In this document: positions 14,632 to 25,902 of the stretch, piece by piece
How positions within the stretch are numbered: the first letter of the stretch is position 1
How the letters are laid out: the number at the start of each line of letters is the position of its first letter
From: Jaapia argillacea MUCL 33604
Lineage: Eukaryota; Basidiomycota; Agaricomycetes; Jaapiales; Jaapiaceae
DNA: 64,000 bases
Reading direction: 5' to 3'
NCBI GenBank assembly: GCA_000697665.1
Contig: KL197711.1
Location: 1,446,529-1,510,528 of the forward strand
The notes under the pieces: model-generated
Told to the model about the DNA's origin: nothing
The model's database searches: none
What the model saw: the letters and a program-made list of their open reading frames with translations, nothing else
Translations under genes and position numbers: made by a program

Positions 14632-15833
14632 ATGTCCGGTGGGATTATCATTCTCATGTCAATCGCTTTGGCGGGCGCATCCTACGGGATTGGCGTGCTC
14701 CCGCTTTCCGTAACTTTCTCCAGTGAGTATGTTCGGGCAGGGACAAAGGTCGTTCAATCTGAAAAGTATATAGAGAGCACACTTGGAGCCTTGACCGCAT
14801 TAGGAACCGGTTTGCTGCTCGGAGCAGGGTTGGGGATCATCATACCAGAGTGAGCCCCGTCCACCCTCTTGACTTTCATGGTGCTTCATGCTTGTGGATT
14901 CCGGATATTAGGGGAGTCGAAACACTTGCATCAGCTTACGCTGGCAGTGACTTTCCAACATCCACGATATCGATCGCATTGCTTCTGGGATTCACATTCA
15001 TGCTGGGAGTCGAACAATTCACGTCTTCGCATTCGCATTCGCCGCTTATAACGCCTTCCATTACCCTCGAAATGAATCATTCCAAGGAACTCCCGAGCTT
15101 ACCAGACGTCGAGTTTGACGCGGAGTTGGATGACCTAGAAGACCAAGCCACTCATAGTTCTCGCCACTCAATTGAGGCTCAGAGTGACATCCAGAAAGTT
15201 GCGGTACCCCTGACCCTTGGACTCTTTATCCATGGACTGGCGGACGGTCTTGCTCTAGGTGTCTCTTCCCTGTCTGATTCGTCTAGCGGAGGACTATCCG
15301 ACCTCTCACTTGTCGTCTTCCTAGCGCTACTGATCCACAAAGGTACATCAGTCCTATCCTAAGATTCAATGTTACTAAGACACCCACCATTGTAGCTCCT
15401 ACGACACTGGCGTTTACCATGTCCCTCCTGTCGACGTCGCTTTCTCGGAGCCAGTGCAAGAGACATCTCGCCCTCTTCAGCGCTTCTACTCCAATTGGAG
15501 CCATTTCGTCGTATTTTCTACTCTCCATCTTTGGCGCGGGAGGAGGGGGTAAATTGACTGGATTTGCGCTGCTCGTGTCTGTGAGTACCCATAGAATGTA
15601 CTGCACAATAACCACTGAAGGGGCATTGTTAGGGAGGAAGTTTTCTCTATGTTGCGACTGTCCTCCAGCCTGTATCGGATCATTCTCACCCAACGTCTTC
15701 AGGCGGCCTTGGCAGGAAAGCGAGAGCGCTGGTGGTTATCATCGGCGTTTTCATCCCCTTCGCCATTGCCTTCACCTTCGACCACGCACATCATGTTCAC
15801 TTGGAGAGTCCCAATATCATCTCCAGTCACTAG
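14632..15833 (+). CDS. ZIP-family (SLC39A9-like) metal transporter
   Basis: A membrane transporter that moves Zn2+ (possibly Fe2+/Mn2+) into the cytosol. Start at 14632: MSGGIIILMSIALAGASYGI. Segment 2 is LGALTALGTGLLLGAGLGII ending IPEG, as in ZIP9. Segment 3 is SIALLLGFTFMLGVEQF, followed by a His-containing loop (SSHSHSHSPL). Segment 4 carries the family metal site HGLADGLALG, and segment 5 carries IHKAPTTLAF, split by an intron. The end has GGSFLYVATVLQPVSDHSH, VVIIGVFIPFAIAFTF and a His-rich tail. Introns lie at about 14850-14909, 15342-15394 and 15582-15631. The first 73 codons are open without an intron but contain about 15 residues (SEYVRAGTKVVQSEK) absent from ZIP9. GTGAGT sits there, so a cryptic intron is possible; I could not find an in-frame acceptor. 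Confidence 0.88.
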
Positions 15834-16095
15834 ATTGGCATCTGTTTGCCTCATGTACTTCTACCTGATAGATTCCACGTCACGAGCAGCTGTAGCAATG
15901 ATGTTTTTTTTCTAGCCGTGTCATAATTTCGCGTTATAGTGACAGCTCTGCGTCAGAAGATGTTTTGAAGCGTTACATACACCCGATGAACCTGCATGGG
16001 GGTGGGCGCACCCGCTCACAGACACCAACCACGATTATCTGACAATTCCAGCCGAACCCACACACAAATTTCTACCACTATCTTTTGACACGTCG

Positions 16096-17322
16096 ATGAG
16101 CGCTCGAAACGTCAGCGACTCCGAGTCTGAGACCTCAAGTCAGGAAGATGAGCGCCCCCACAAGCGCATCCGCCACTCATCCCAGCCAGCTCGTCCTCCT
16201 CCGAAGGGGAATGGCAGCAACGGCTACATGTCATCGTCGGCGCCAACATCTACTATGCTTCCTCCACTGTCTCTCTCCATTCTGGGCATCGAACCCCTCG
16301 ACGAATTTATAGGCGAAATTGCGAACTTCGTACACCACATTATCAGCACGAGACCTATGCATCTCGGAGGACAAGTTGAGTTGGAAGCTAAGATCGGTGT
16401 GCTGAGGGAGAGGGTGTCTGGACAGAGGATAAATTTACCAGTGCTGGTGGAGACAGGTATGTATCTCCTCTCATCCTCGGAGTTGAGCCATTGACTGACC
16501 TTTCTATCTAGTGATGAGCCCCGAATATCAGGAATTGCGTTTCGAATCCAATATGTCCTCTGTGAGACAGAACAGCCCACTGTTCAGTTCTTGTTTTCTC
16601 ATAGGACTCTGCTTCCTCCAGATGCAGCATAAGCATTTCAACACGCTGCTCAATAACTTGATGACTGCCTCCCTACAGCCCGACTACAAGCACACTCCAC
16701 TGAAGTACACACATCAATACCTGGTGGATTCATTCTATCCTGTCGATAACCCTCGGGAAAGAGAACGGATTCGTGTCACTCGCGATGAAAAGACTGGCGC
16801 CGTCCTCGAATGTATGAAGAAAGTCAGATTGGGTGATCTCAATATATTCTCACCCAAGCGGGCAGCGGATTGGCGAGTGTCTGTAAGCTTGGAAATCCCT
16901 GGTAGGATACATACCCAATATCTTTTTGCGTGGCTGATCGAACATTTATGTACAATCCTAGTATCTCACCCCATTGGATCACCTACACATACCAGAAGGA
17001 AAGACAGATTAAGTTATGCGCACGAGGAGTTTGTTGTGGACCTTACACAAGTCACCGCTTCGTCGGGACCTAATGCTCCTGTGCGTGGTTTACCGTCACT
17101 GCACTTTCCCTTGATCACTAACACACTCGATCCTAGCCTGAGATCCTTCATGAACTCGAGGTAGAGGTTGCCCGACCCGATCTACTCCTTGCCACGGCTG
17201 CGAAGCGTGGTGATCCAAAAGTTTCGGAACACGAGCGCAGTGCGTTTGACGAGTTAATTCGGGCGTTTGTCAACAACGCGCGAATACTTGTGCGAAATGC
17301 AGATGAAGGCTGGCATCAATGA
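16096..17322 (+). CDS. CET1: mRNA capping enzyme beta subunit (RNA 5'-triphosphatase, tunnel type)
   Basis: It removes the gamma-phosphate from nascent mRNA, the first step of capping, in the nucleus. After a Ser/acidic N-terminus the catalytic tunnel is visible. Motif A is VELEAKIGVLRERVSG, with metal-binding Glu residues. The middle has YTHQYLVDSFYP, then RVSVSLEIP, then RRKDRLSYAHEEFVVDLTQV. Motif C is ELEVEVARPDLL just before the end at NADEGWHQ. Both glutamate-rich metal strands are intact. At least four introns are implied, including one at about 17082-17136 that brings PEILHELEVEV into frame. The metal-dependent fungal fold is unrelated to the metazoan cysteine-phosphatase type. The 3' end faces the reductase gene. 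Confidence 0.88.
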
Positions 17323-17634
17323 TGATCTCCCGCGACGTACTTACTATCTTTGTAGGGTTTAGGTGTCCACGACATTGTATTGGTATCCTAGTATCATAAT
17401 CAGTAGAGGCGACTGGTCCTTTCTGCGAATTTCAACGGTCATATCACAACGTACGTCAACCAACTACTCGAATGGTGAGCAACAAAGGTCTGGGTGGCGC
17501 TTGACCTGATTGAGTGGACAGATTATGCGTACAATTCTCGATCTGCCGGAACTACAGGAGAACATTGGCTACGGAGTGTAGCTTATCCTCAACCACTTCT
17601 TTCAGACAGCCCTTGACTCCCCCACTTCGCCACC
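17323..17634. other. Convergent 3' flanks of CET1 and the MDR reductase
   Basis: 312 bp between two stop codons. I see no conserved coding signal; it should hold two 3' UTRs. Confidence 0.5.
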
Positions 17635-18729
17635 TCAGTCGGTCCCCTGCGTAGTAATGACGACCCCACTGAACGCTCCTGGGTTCTCTTTCGCAAAGAC
17701 GATAGCCTCGTTGATCTGAGCTAAGGGGAACTCGGTGATCGACCACTTCCCCAAGTCCAACAACCCCGCATCAACCAACCCAATCAGCTGGTGGAAGGCC
17801 TTTCGTTGACACATAAACACTCCCTTCACCGTGATACCTTTGGCAAGAAAGTCGAAATATGGAATCTCGACGTTCCCCGTTTCACCGCCCATTAGAATTA
17901 ATGTCCCGCCACCACGAAGGGCACGAACCGCGGAGCGAACGATCGAGAAGGGCGCTTCCGGAGGTAGGATGTCGAAAATAAAATCAATGAAGAATCCATC
18001 TCCCGCTGCGGATTGGATGCCAGTTGCGTCCTCTGCTTCATCTCCAGAAAGAACGACAGGATGTACCCGGGTTCCATATATATCGACGAACTTATCCAAC
18101 GCCGCCTTATTCCTGCCACAAGGGATAACCCGTCTGGCACCCATCGCTAATGCAACTGCTACAGCGGCACTGCCGAAGAGGCCGGTTGCCCCTGTGACGC
18201 CGATGGTACTACCCGCGGTGAATCCTGCCTCCGAGAGCCCTCCAAAGGCGACCGAGACTGGGCTCAAAGAAGTCAACTGGGCAGGCGTGAGCTTGATGCT
18301 CGGTGGGATGGGGACGACACTCTCGGCTGGCACTAACATTTCCTCTGCCCAACCACCGTTCCTCCACACCGCCTGCATCTTTTGGGCCTCGGGTCCCGCA
18401 GCGATCAGACCCTGTAACATCAAGGGAGACCAGAGTGGCGCATCTCTGGCTCTGATGGTGGGATCGCAGTATACCAACTGTCCAGGTGCGTATGATGTTA
18501 AGCCGGGTCCCACGGCAGTGATCACACCCACTGCGCTCGCCCCTGGGACGAGTGGTAGTAACGTTGGGTAGGGTCGGCGGCCAGAGAAGATCTCCGACAC
18601 GTACGATACGACTCGCGCTGCGAGGACTTTGACGACGACGTCGCCGGTCGACGGCGTGGGACTGGGCAAGTCCTCTAGCTGAACATAGGGAGGTTGGGAA
18701 GTTGTAGAGTGAAAGACGGCTGCTTTCAT
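17635..18729 (-). CDS. Zinc-less MDR-superfamily reductase (quinone oxidoreductase-like)
   Basis: A single uninterrupted 364-codon frame, unusual here because nearly all neighbours have introns. The N-terminal GroES-like part starts MKAAVFHSTTSQPPYVQLED and has DVVVKVLAARV and LVPGASAVGVITAVGPGL, where zinc alcohol dehydrogenases have GHE..G. The catalytic zinc ligands are therefore missing. The nucleotide-binding part has GVTGATGLFGSAAVAVALAM, the dinucleotide turn, then GARRVIPCGRNKAALDKF. Later blocks are RALRGGGTLILMGGETG and ITEFPLAQINEAI. It is expected to use NADPH on small carbonyls, enones or quinones; the substrate is not known. A TATA-like box lies about 55 bp upstream, and a broken second copy lies 300 bp beyond the start. 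Confidence 0.88.
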   Translation of the reverse strand: MKAAVFHSTTSQPPYVQLEDLPSPTPSTGDVVVKVLAARVVSYVSEIFSGRRPYPTLLPLVPGASAVGVITAVGPGLTSYAPGQLVYCDPTIRARDAPLWSPLMLQGLIAAGPEAQKMQAVWRNGGWAEEMLVPAESVVPIPPSIKLTPAQLTSLSPVSVAFGGLSEAGFTAGSTIGVTGATGLFGSAAVAVALAMGARRVIPCGRNKAALDKFVDIYGTRVHPVVLSGDEAEDATGIQSAAGDGFFIDFIFDILPPEAPFSIVRSAVRALRGGGTLILMGGETGNVEIPYFDFLAKGITVKGVFMCQRKAFHQLIGLVDAGLLDLGKWSITEFPLAQINEAIVFAKENPGAFSGVVITTQGTD

Positions 18730-18781
18730 TGCTCGATGTCAGCAAAGGCTTCACTTCAAGCTACAGAGTTTATCCGTCCGC

Positions 18782-18787
18782 TTTATA
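18782..18787 (-). promoter_or_regulatory. TATA-like box of the MDR reductase
   Basis: TATAAA on the reverse strand, about 53 bp before the reductase ATG. The spacing is plausible for a core promoter with a short leader. No other element was identified with confidence. Confidence 0.45.
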
Positions 18788-19029
18788 TGCCGTTTCTGCA
18801 AGTAACTAGATGATGACTGACTTGGTATGACAGAAGGAGGCTGATGTGGCCTATCGGCTGCTGACTACAGGGGGCACACTTCAACCGAAAGCCAGATTTC
18901 ACGGAGAACGATCAGAGTAAGAATCAAGAAGTTTCGACTCACACATGATGACATCAACTTCTTAGCAAGTCCTGGCTTTGAATCACTCACCAACAATGAT
19001 GCATATCTCAACTGGAAACCTGGAAACAA

Positions 19030-19455
19030 CAACAGTAGTCTGAAAGCCTTGCGTCGCTCTTGACAGCTCCTTTAATGTGATTGCATCCCTTGGCGAATTT
19101 AAATCCAACAGGGGAGCTCAGCATTTCCAGTGCATCGCCGCTCAAACTAAGTCCCCCCCCTTAACGTATAGTCGAGAATGGTACCTCGATAAACATATCG
19201 ATTGCGGAGTCAATCAGAAAACTGTCTCTCGCGACGGACCGTATCGTGACGGCGTCAACAGCCTCATCCAAAGAAGAAACCACGGGATATACTCCGATGT
19301 CGTACATCTGGGGTAGCTCACCTGGCGGAATTGCCAATGTAACGACATCGGGGAAGCTGTCCAAGAGACCGGGGGTACCTGTAATGACCATTGCTACCAG
19401 CGCATCGGAGTCCTCCGAACGACACAGACAATGAACTCAAGGACGTCAGACAGTC
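19030..19455 (-). pseudogene. Decayed copy of the neighbouring MDR reductase
   Basis: Same strand and order as the intact reductase. Pieces in turn: LTSLSSLSVSFGGL (intact: LTSLSPVSVAFGGL); then, in a shifted frame, VITGTPGLLDS (GVTGATGLFGS); then YDIGVYPVVSSLDEAVDA (YGTRVHPVVLSGDEAEDA) and SFLIDSAIDMFIEVPFSTIR (GFFIDFIFDILPPEAPFSIV); then a stop codon; then GGGLSLSGD (GGGTLILMGGE) and, further on, FKFAKG and AITLKE. The dinucleotide and linker region between GLLDS and YDIG is shortened. No start, N-terminal third or C-terminus is recognisable. With a frameshift, a stop and a deletion, it is a relic of a tandem or dispersed duplication covering roughly the middle half of the protein. Confidence 0.82.
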
Positions 19456-19559
19456 TCAACAGCCTAGGGAGACAATGGAGTCAACGGTGATTGATGGATA
19501 TCGCTAAAGTGAGTGCAAATCCGAATCCGAAAGAGAAACACGATAACCTTTAACCTGAA

Positions 19560-21318
19560 TCAGAGACCATCAACCTCCACCATGTCCCCATCCTCAAGGT
19601 CAGCCTCGCCGATCTGAGAATCCGGAGACATCCTTTCTCCATCAACGACTAATCTTGGCATTCCAGCTGCCCCTTTCTTACCCTTCTTGGGGGTCTTGCT
19701 TTCCGGGAACTTGTCGCTCAATCCTGCCGACTTCAAGAATGCGCGTACAATAGCGCCGCAAGTGGCTGTCGGTTTCACCGTGAGCGAGACCTCTTTGGTG
19801 CCACGGCCACGAACGATAAGCTTGAACTTGCCCGCATCGCCTGACTCAGACTCTGCCTCGGATTCAGCGCCCAGAGATGGGGAGCGAGTGCGAGAAGGAG
19901 GGAGGTGTGCGTCGTCGCCGAGTGAAGGTGTCGTTTGGAAGTTGTGCGTGCGTAAATATTCGTAGGTTGTCTTCTCACATGCCTCTAGATCATGATGTAT
20001 GGTTAACTCGCAAAACGCGGTGGGGTATGTTGGACAACTCACCAAGCTCCGCCTCTGCCCAGATGCCTAGTGAGTGGGGTGTCGCCGATGAAAAAACACG
20101 CTTTCGGTCGTATCTCATGACGAGGTTGTCAGACAAGATAGCAGCTTCGTCTGCAGTTTCTTCGAACACTTGCTCGAGGCTGTCGTGCTAGTAGGGATAA
20201 CAAGTAATCATAAGCCCACAGAAACGTGGAATGTAGAGGAAGAAGCGCGTACGCGTTTCAGCTTGAATCCCCATGTTTTCCTTCTACCAGCATCGTCTAG
20301 CGGGTGAGGAAGCCAGTGGACTTTGATGATAACAGCTTCGGGTCCACCGATGAGTTCAGGTCCGAGAGATACTTCTCGGAGACGTGAAATGGTATGTGAA
20401 CTTTGCGACTTCACTTCTCGTGCAATTGAAGCAAGCTCAGGATCGAGAACGATCGTGTCGGTGGAGTCATCATCATCAAAGGATGTTGGAGATGGAGCAC
20501 GAGGGACGATATCCAGAGCTTGACTGCAAGAAACCAGGAGGGGTGAAAAAAATCGTCAACAAACTCTGCGTTGAAGGTCAACGCTCGCCGCGACTGAATG
20601 AGAAACACACACCGAACTAGTTCATGAGCCCGTTGCCGTTGCTGAAGCGAAAGTGGGGGTGGAGGAGTAATGGACCTGGATCGACTTCTAGCACGTTTGC
20701 GCTTCTGCGTGAAGTCAGTGCGAAGGGCATTTGGTGTAAGGTCAACGTTCGATTGTACGGTGGCTGGAGCCTCATCTCCTGAAGAAAGTCTAAGTGGTAG
20801 GTCAAGTCAGCAGTGGTGCACGAGAGTTTCTGACAGATGGCCAGAGAGGTCACGCATACAGTCGGCATGAATATGGATAGATGCATACAGTTCAATGATA
20901 TCGACATTTGACCACTTGGACACTTTCGAACCACTCTTGGACTTCTGCTTGCGCCGCCCTCGGGGAGAAGATATCTCTTCGGGCTCGAAATCAAGTTCGG
21001 GGTCTGAGCTCTGCGCGTCCATCGATGCAGCTCGCGCTTTCGCCTTCTCTGCCGCATCTGTGCCCGAGAAGGTCAATTTTAACCAGATGCGAGCAGAAAG
21101 CAAACAACAGTACCTTTCTCGATCTGTTTGTACCTCTTCAAGTTACGCTTCTTCATAAAGTGGGCGTCTTCATCATCCGTAGCTATTTGGACCGCGGGTT
21201 GGGGGAGCGGTGGCGTTGGAGTAATACTGGTATTCGAGGATGAGGGTGCTGCATCGACATTCGTTCGACTCGCGTTTGCAGGTCGTGGTCGCGGTCGAGG
21301 GCGGGGTCGTGCCGACAT
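19560..21318 (-). CDS. Rad60/Esc2/NIP45-like protein with SUMO-like domains
   Basis: A likely genome-stability factor of the RENi family (Rad60, Esc2, NIP45), which carry two C-terminal SUMO-like domains. The start at 21318 (MSARPRPRPRPRPANASR) is followed by acidic/basic disorder (KKRNLKRYKQIEK, ELDFEPEEISSPRGRRKQ, TQKRKRARSRSRS). The first SUMO-like domain has AVIIKVHWLPHP, KTWGFKLKR, then across introns SLEQVFEETADEAAI and LVMRYDRKRVFSSATPHSL. The last domain has GKFKLIVRGRGTKEVSLTV, ATCGAIVRAFLKSAGL, MPRLVVDGERMSPDSQ and ADLEDGDMVEVDGL. That is a ubiquitin-fold pattern ending without the GG needed for conjugation. Five or more introns are needed. An upstream in-frame ATG at 21417 overlaps the start of the divergent GCFC gene, so 21318 is preferred. 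Confidence 0.8.
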
Positions 21319-21416
21319 GATGGGAGGTGGGCGAAGTGTCGTGGGAAAATCCAGCGCGGTGGTGGCTGCTGAGCCAGACTCATGGTTCAGCTTTGTGATT
21401 ACCGTCGACGACGACA

Positions 21417-24252
21417 ATGGACGGCCCCGTCATATTCAAGCGGACAAAATCCAAGGGCACGCAGCGAGCAAGAGACAAGTCACCCGAAGGCAATGGGGTG
21501 CAACCCAACACCGCGTCTGGTGATGAATCATCTTCACCCAGCAGTCTCGCCGCCAAGTTGAAGAAAAAGGCTCGCTCGAAACCAAAGTCGAGGCTAAGCT
21601 TTGGAGCAGGGGAAGAGGTATGTCGCATATCGCAATTGACTGTATTTCGGTGCAGTGGTAACTTCCCAGTCATCCAGGAAGACGAAGGAGAGGTGTTTCA
21701 GATCAAGAAGTCGAACTTAAGCCGGAAAATCTCTCTAGGCGGATCCTCTGCCTCCTCAGGGTAGGTCCATGTATCAGTCCCACCAATCTCAGCTGACTTG
21801 TATGCGTTAGCCCAGTACCAGTCGGATCCGTAACGGGTTCGCCTCGAACAAACGGTACTCCAGTTTACGACGCAACATACCTATCTCAGCTCAAAGCAAG
21901 TACTCCATCGAGTCGGCCCCGTATCGACGCAGATGAATCCTATGATGTCTCAATGTCACTTGATGATGGTGAAATTGCACCAGTCACAGAGATCGCCGAC
22001 GTATTTGGTAAACTCTGGCATGCCTTTTCTGCGTCCAACCCATCGTTATTCATTGTTGACTGTGTCTGTCTAGCCGATGGCGAAACTACGATTCACTCCG
22101 AGTCATCTATTCAGGCCGCAAAGGCGAAGCGTGAACGTATTCGCACCACCCAAACTACTGTATCGGAGGACTTCATCTCGCTTTCTTTGACCAAACATGA
22201 TAATTCGTACCAAGGCCCTCACCCCGAAAGCCGCTTAGTTCGAGAAGAAGACGAACTTGGAGAAGTCGAGGAAGGTCTGGCATTAACTTTCCTTCGTACT
22301 ATCCGTCTTAAACCCCCATTTCCAGAGTTTTCTGAGTATACTAGTGCCCAGGAAAGAATAGCTTTGGGAAAGAAGGGCAAAAAGCTTGAGGCAAAGAAGC
22401 GGCGAGAGGAAATGCAGGAGCTTATAGCTGACGCGTACGTATTCGTATCACCTATCCTCTGACAGTTTCTCAACAATTCTTCCAGAGACGAGGTTGATGA
22501 CGAGACAATGGAATGGGAGCAAGAACAGTTGCGACGTGGAGGCTATCGTCCGGAGGATTCCACTGAGGCCACCAAACAAACGTACAAGGCTGCGTCAAGT
22601 AAGCTAACCCTGCATATCTGATTGCTGGACTTACCCTCTGTCACAGTCCCAATGGAAACGCCTATTCCCACTTTATCAGCTGCTATCTTCCGTCTCACAC
22701 AATCCTTGACAAGCTTGACAACATCTCATGCACAGAATACCACGTCAATGACGACTCTGGCGGAGGAGCGTACTCAATTAGAGACACGCGAACAAGAGAT
22801 GCGGGACATGATTGCGAAAGCAGAGGCCAAGCGGAGTTGGTTCGCTGCGTTCCGAGAATGGGTCGAGAGTGTCGCCACTTTCTTGGACGAAAAGGTACTT
22901 CATTATCGAGGAACTCGTTGGTATCTCCTCCTAACGGTTGCACTATAGTACCCACCGCTAGAAAAGTTGGAGGATGAGCATGTCTCACTCTTAAAGGAAC
23001 GCCGTGATATGATAACCAAGCGAAGGCGGACTGATGATGAAGATGATCTATCTCTCTTCCTTGGGTCATTACCGGTTCAGGCACAAACCGAAGAGCTGGA
23101 CGAGCTTGGTCGCTCTGTCCCACAGCCGAATTCTTCTATAGCCCGTCGAGAGCATCGCGTCGCTCGCACTCGCCGCCATGCCCGTCACAAAACAAGTGAC
23201 ATAGAAGAAGGGTTCTCAACAGATTCATCGTTGCCACCGTCAGATTCAGCTGACTACGAAACTGCCTTGGCAGCTCTGTCGGCCAAAGTCAAGGACATCC
23301 TATCTGATGTTCAGGTTGATGAATTCAAGGATCCCAGCCTTGGAATCGGCCGGTGGTTTGGGGAGTGGCGTGAACGGTTTGCCGATTCGTATACTGGTGC
23401 CTGGGGCGGATTGGGCTTAGTGGGCGCTTGGGAGTTTTGGGTAAGGCTCGAACTAGTTGGATGGGACCCGATCGAGGTGCGTGCGTCGACGACGTAGCAT
23501 GTTATGTCCTGATCACCATAGTCAGGACCCGCGAAGTTTGGATGCTTTTGAATGGTACACCAGTCTATACACTTATTCAAGACCTCGAAAAGACGAAGAG
23601 GACGACGAACCAGAGCTCGGCCCAGATGGCGATTTGGTCTCCGCTATGATCTCCACTGCCGTCATCCCTAGATTGTGCAAGCTGATCGGCGGAGGCGCTT
23701 TCGACCCCTACTCTGATCGTCACGTTCGTCGGATGATCGACCTGGCAGAGCAAGTTGAGTCCTCCGTCCAAGACGATAACTTGAAATTCCAGGTGGGTTT
23801 CACCTCTTGTTTTCTGCCCTCAGAAAGGTGACTCATGTATCGTAGGCTTTGCAAAAAGCGGTATTTCAGTCGTTCCATGACGCTGTAACCGCTCTCCTCT
23901 TTGTCGTCTCTCAGCATCTTACTCTGAGCAATCCCCGATTCGATCCCGAAGCCATTCCTGCTCGTCGACGCGTGTTGGCTCGCGTGTCTAAAATACTCTC
24001 GAATATTCTACGGTGGCGAAGATATTCATCGGAGGTCTTTGGCATTGGCGAGCTGGCTACAAAGCTCGTGAGAGATGGCTTGTTGCTGGTGGCTGAGACT
24101 GGATGGGAAGTTGGAGGAGAGGAAGCATCCCGTAAAGTGAGAGTCGAGTGTTTCTGATGCTCCAGCAGCTGACTCGGTCCCTTCAGGCTCATGATTCATT
24201 GCCAAAGGAATTGATCCCACTTTCACTGAAGCGGAGACTTGGCCTACCGTAG
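21417..24252 (+). CDS. GCFC/PAXBP1-type protein (spliceosome-associated, Ntr2-like)
   Basis: Homologue of the GC-rich sequence factor family (GCFC2, PAXBP1), which acts in spliceosome disassembly. It starts MDGPVIFKRTKSKGTQ with Ser/Lys-rich disorder. Next are DVSMSLDDGEIAP, SLTKHDNSYQGPHPESRLVR and REEDELGEVEEGL. The Ntr2-like signature DDETMEWEQEQLRRGGY is followed by a coiled coil (LAEERTQLETREQEMRDMIA). The GCFC domain proper has FFRD-like segments: KDPSLGIGRWFGEWRERFAD, AWEFWVRLELVGWDP, then after an intron SLDAFEWYTSLYTY, then VIPRLCKLIGGGAFDPYSDR. The last intron ends ...CCTTCAG before AHDSLPKELIPLSLKRRLGL and TAG at 24250. About eight introns are needed. It is head-to-head with the Rad60-like gene. 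Confidence 0.85.
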
Positions 24253-25902
24253 ATATGCTCTGTCCTCGACGTATGATCACTCCCAGCAGTGCTATCCTAG
24301 AATAGCAGAGGGTGGCAAAGCATCGGACTATTGTCGTCTGATTCCATGTTGCTACACCTAGACTGAATGGGAAGAACGATACTGGAGCTATTCTGACCCG
24401 CTTGCACCCCCTTCTGTGGGGAGACTCCTTTGCACTGCGTGGCTCGTTCCGCTGCCAGACACGATATTCATACCAACCATTTTTGTGGTTTTATTGTCAT
24501 CATCTCTCCTGTACCTTCTCTTTGGTAATATGCGCACACATTTATGAAGTGCATCGCGGCAATCGGTGTTGCTTATTGTATGCAAATATTCTCCGCCCAC
24601 TCAGTGCTGGCCGTGTATGACACAACGACTCTCTCGGTTAGAGGCCGTTAGACAAACCCCATTCCTTCCTTCTTTTGCAATTCTGAACGTGTGATCGATG
24701 GCACGCGTCATTTCTAGCGTCCTCTACATTCCTAAGCTCGGAGACAGACTGTCTCAACCCAATCGTATACTCCGCTCTCGGAGTGATGACGGAATGGATG
24801 CATCGAGGTCTTGCTGGCAGTGAAAGGCTGTGGACGGGCGATACTTCTCCGATAAACAGTGGAGCTTGGGTACACAATGAAGTGGTGCACAGTATTTGCG
24901 AATTAATGGGAGGAGGCCACAGCACTGGTACAACATGACCCTTGTGGAAACAGAGAGCCCGAGAGGGTGATCCCAGACGTCGCCACGTCTGTCATTGAAT
25001 GACACCCCCACCAAATGTATTTGCTCGCGTTGGTGTTGAAGCGGCCTGTCCGACGTCAGGCCCTGGCAAGTGTAACAGTAGTAAGCTACCCGGCGGAAGA
25101 TTTGTACTGTATGACTCGCCTTCTAAACCTACACAAAGGAGCTTCAAAGGCACCGTATCAGCAAAATAAAACAACACACTGAGTGAAGTAGATCCAGGCC
25201 CACGTTCCCCGACAATACCAAGAAAATTGGAATCATGATCTGGATTGCAGTGCTACGGCACATCGGGGGCACATTCGTAGAAACGTGCATCACTGCGTAG
25301 ATGCCTTAGGTGTTGTTTTCGAGTCGATGGATAGTTTCACCCTTAATGTTCAGTTGCTCTCGGGTTGATAGTCTTCAGCTTAGAGAGCTAGAAACCAAGT
25401 TGCAAGGTGGAGCCCCCTGAGTCACCGTTCGAACGGGGGTGGCTGCAGTCCTTAGCGAGCCTCATGAGAGGGCGGATCTTCGAGTCAACGCTGTGCTGTG
25501 AATAATACGTCGGAGGGAACAACGGGGTCAGAATTTTTCATGGACTCAAGCCAGAATAAGTGGGGTCGACAGTGCGGGCTTGGTGCGGGCAAGGTACATA
25601 GATAGGGGGCTAGACAAGAACTATGTGACAGTTTGTCACAGTAAGTTTGCACGTTGGCAAAGGTTGGCAATCTTCGCCCAGCACGGCGTGTTCGCCGTTA
25701 TGAATACATCGCACACCCTCAGGATCCTTATCTGGAACGCCCGAAGTCGCGATTCGGCTTCGAAATGGGATATAAACCCCTTTGTTCATCGCTTCTCCTG
25801 CGAAACCAATCATTCATTGGACTTTGAATCCGACTTTCCTCCACTAGAACAATCACACTAGACTTTCGTGGTATACCCTTCCTTTCCGAATAGATTACTT
25901 AC
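24253..25902. other. Intergenic stretch upstream of the aquaglyceroporin
   Basis: 1.65 kb between two plus-strand genes. Open frames are short and lack conserved motifs. A TATA box sits at 25771. The rest may be an extended promoter; I see no repeat or mobile element. Confidence 0.5.
25771..25776 (+). promoter_or_regulatory. TATA box of the aquaglyceroporin gene
   Basis: TATAAA followed by CCCC, 127 bp before the ATG at 25903. It is the only strong TATA match in this intergenic stretch and fits a core promoter with a leader of about 100 nt. Confidence 0.45.

Noticed and set aside
17831-18571. 246-codon plus-strand frame
   Set aside because: Antisense shadow of the MDR reductase, a strong coding frame on the other strand.
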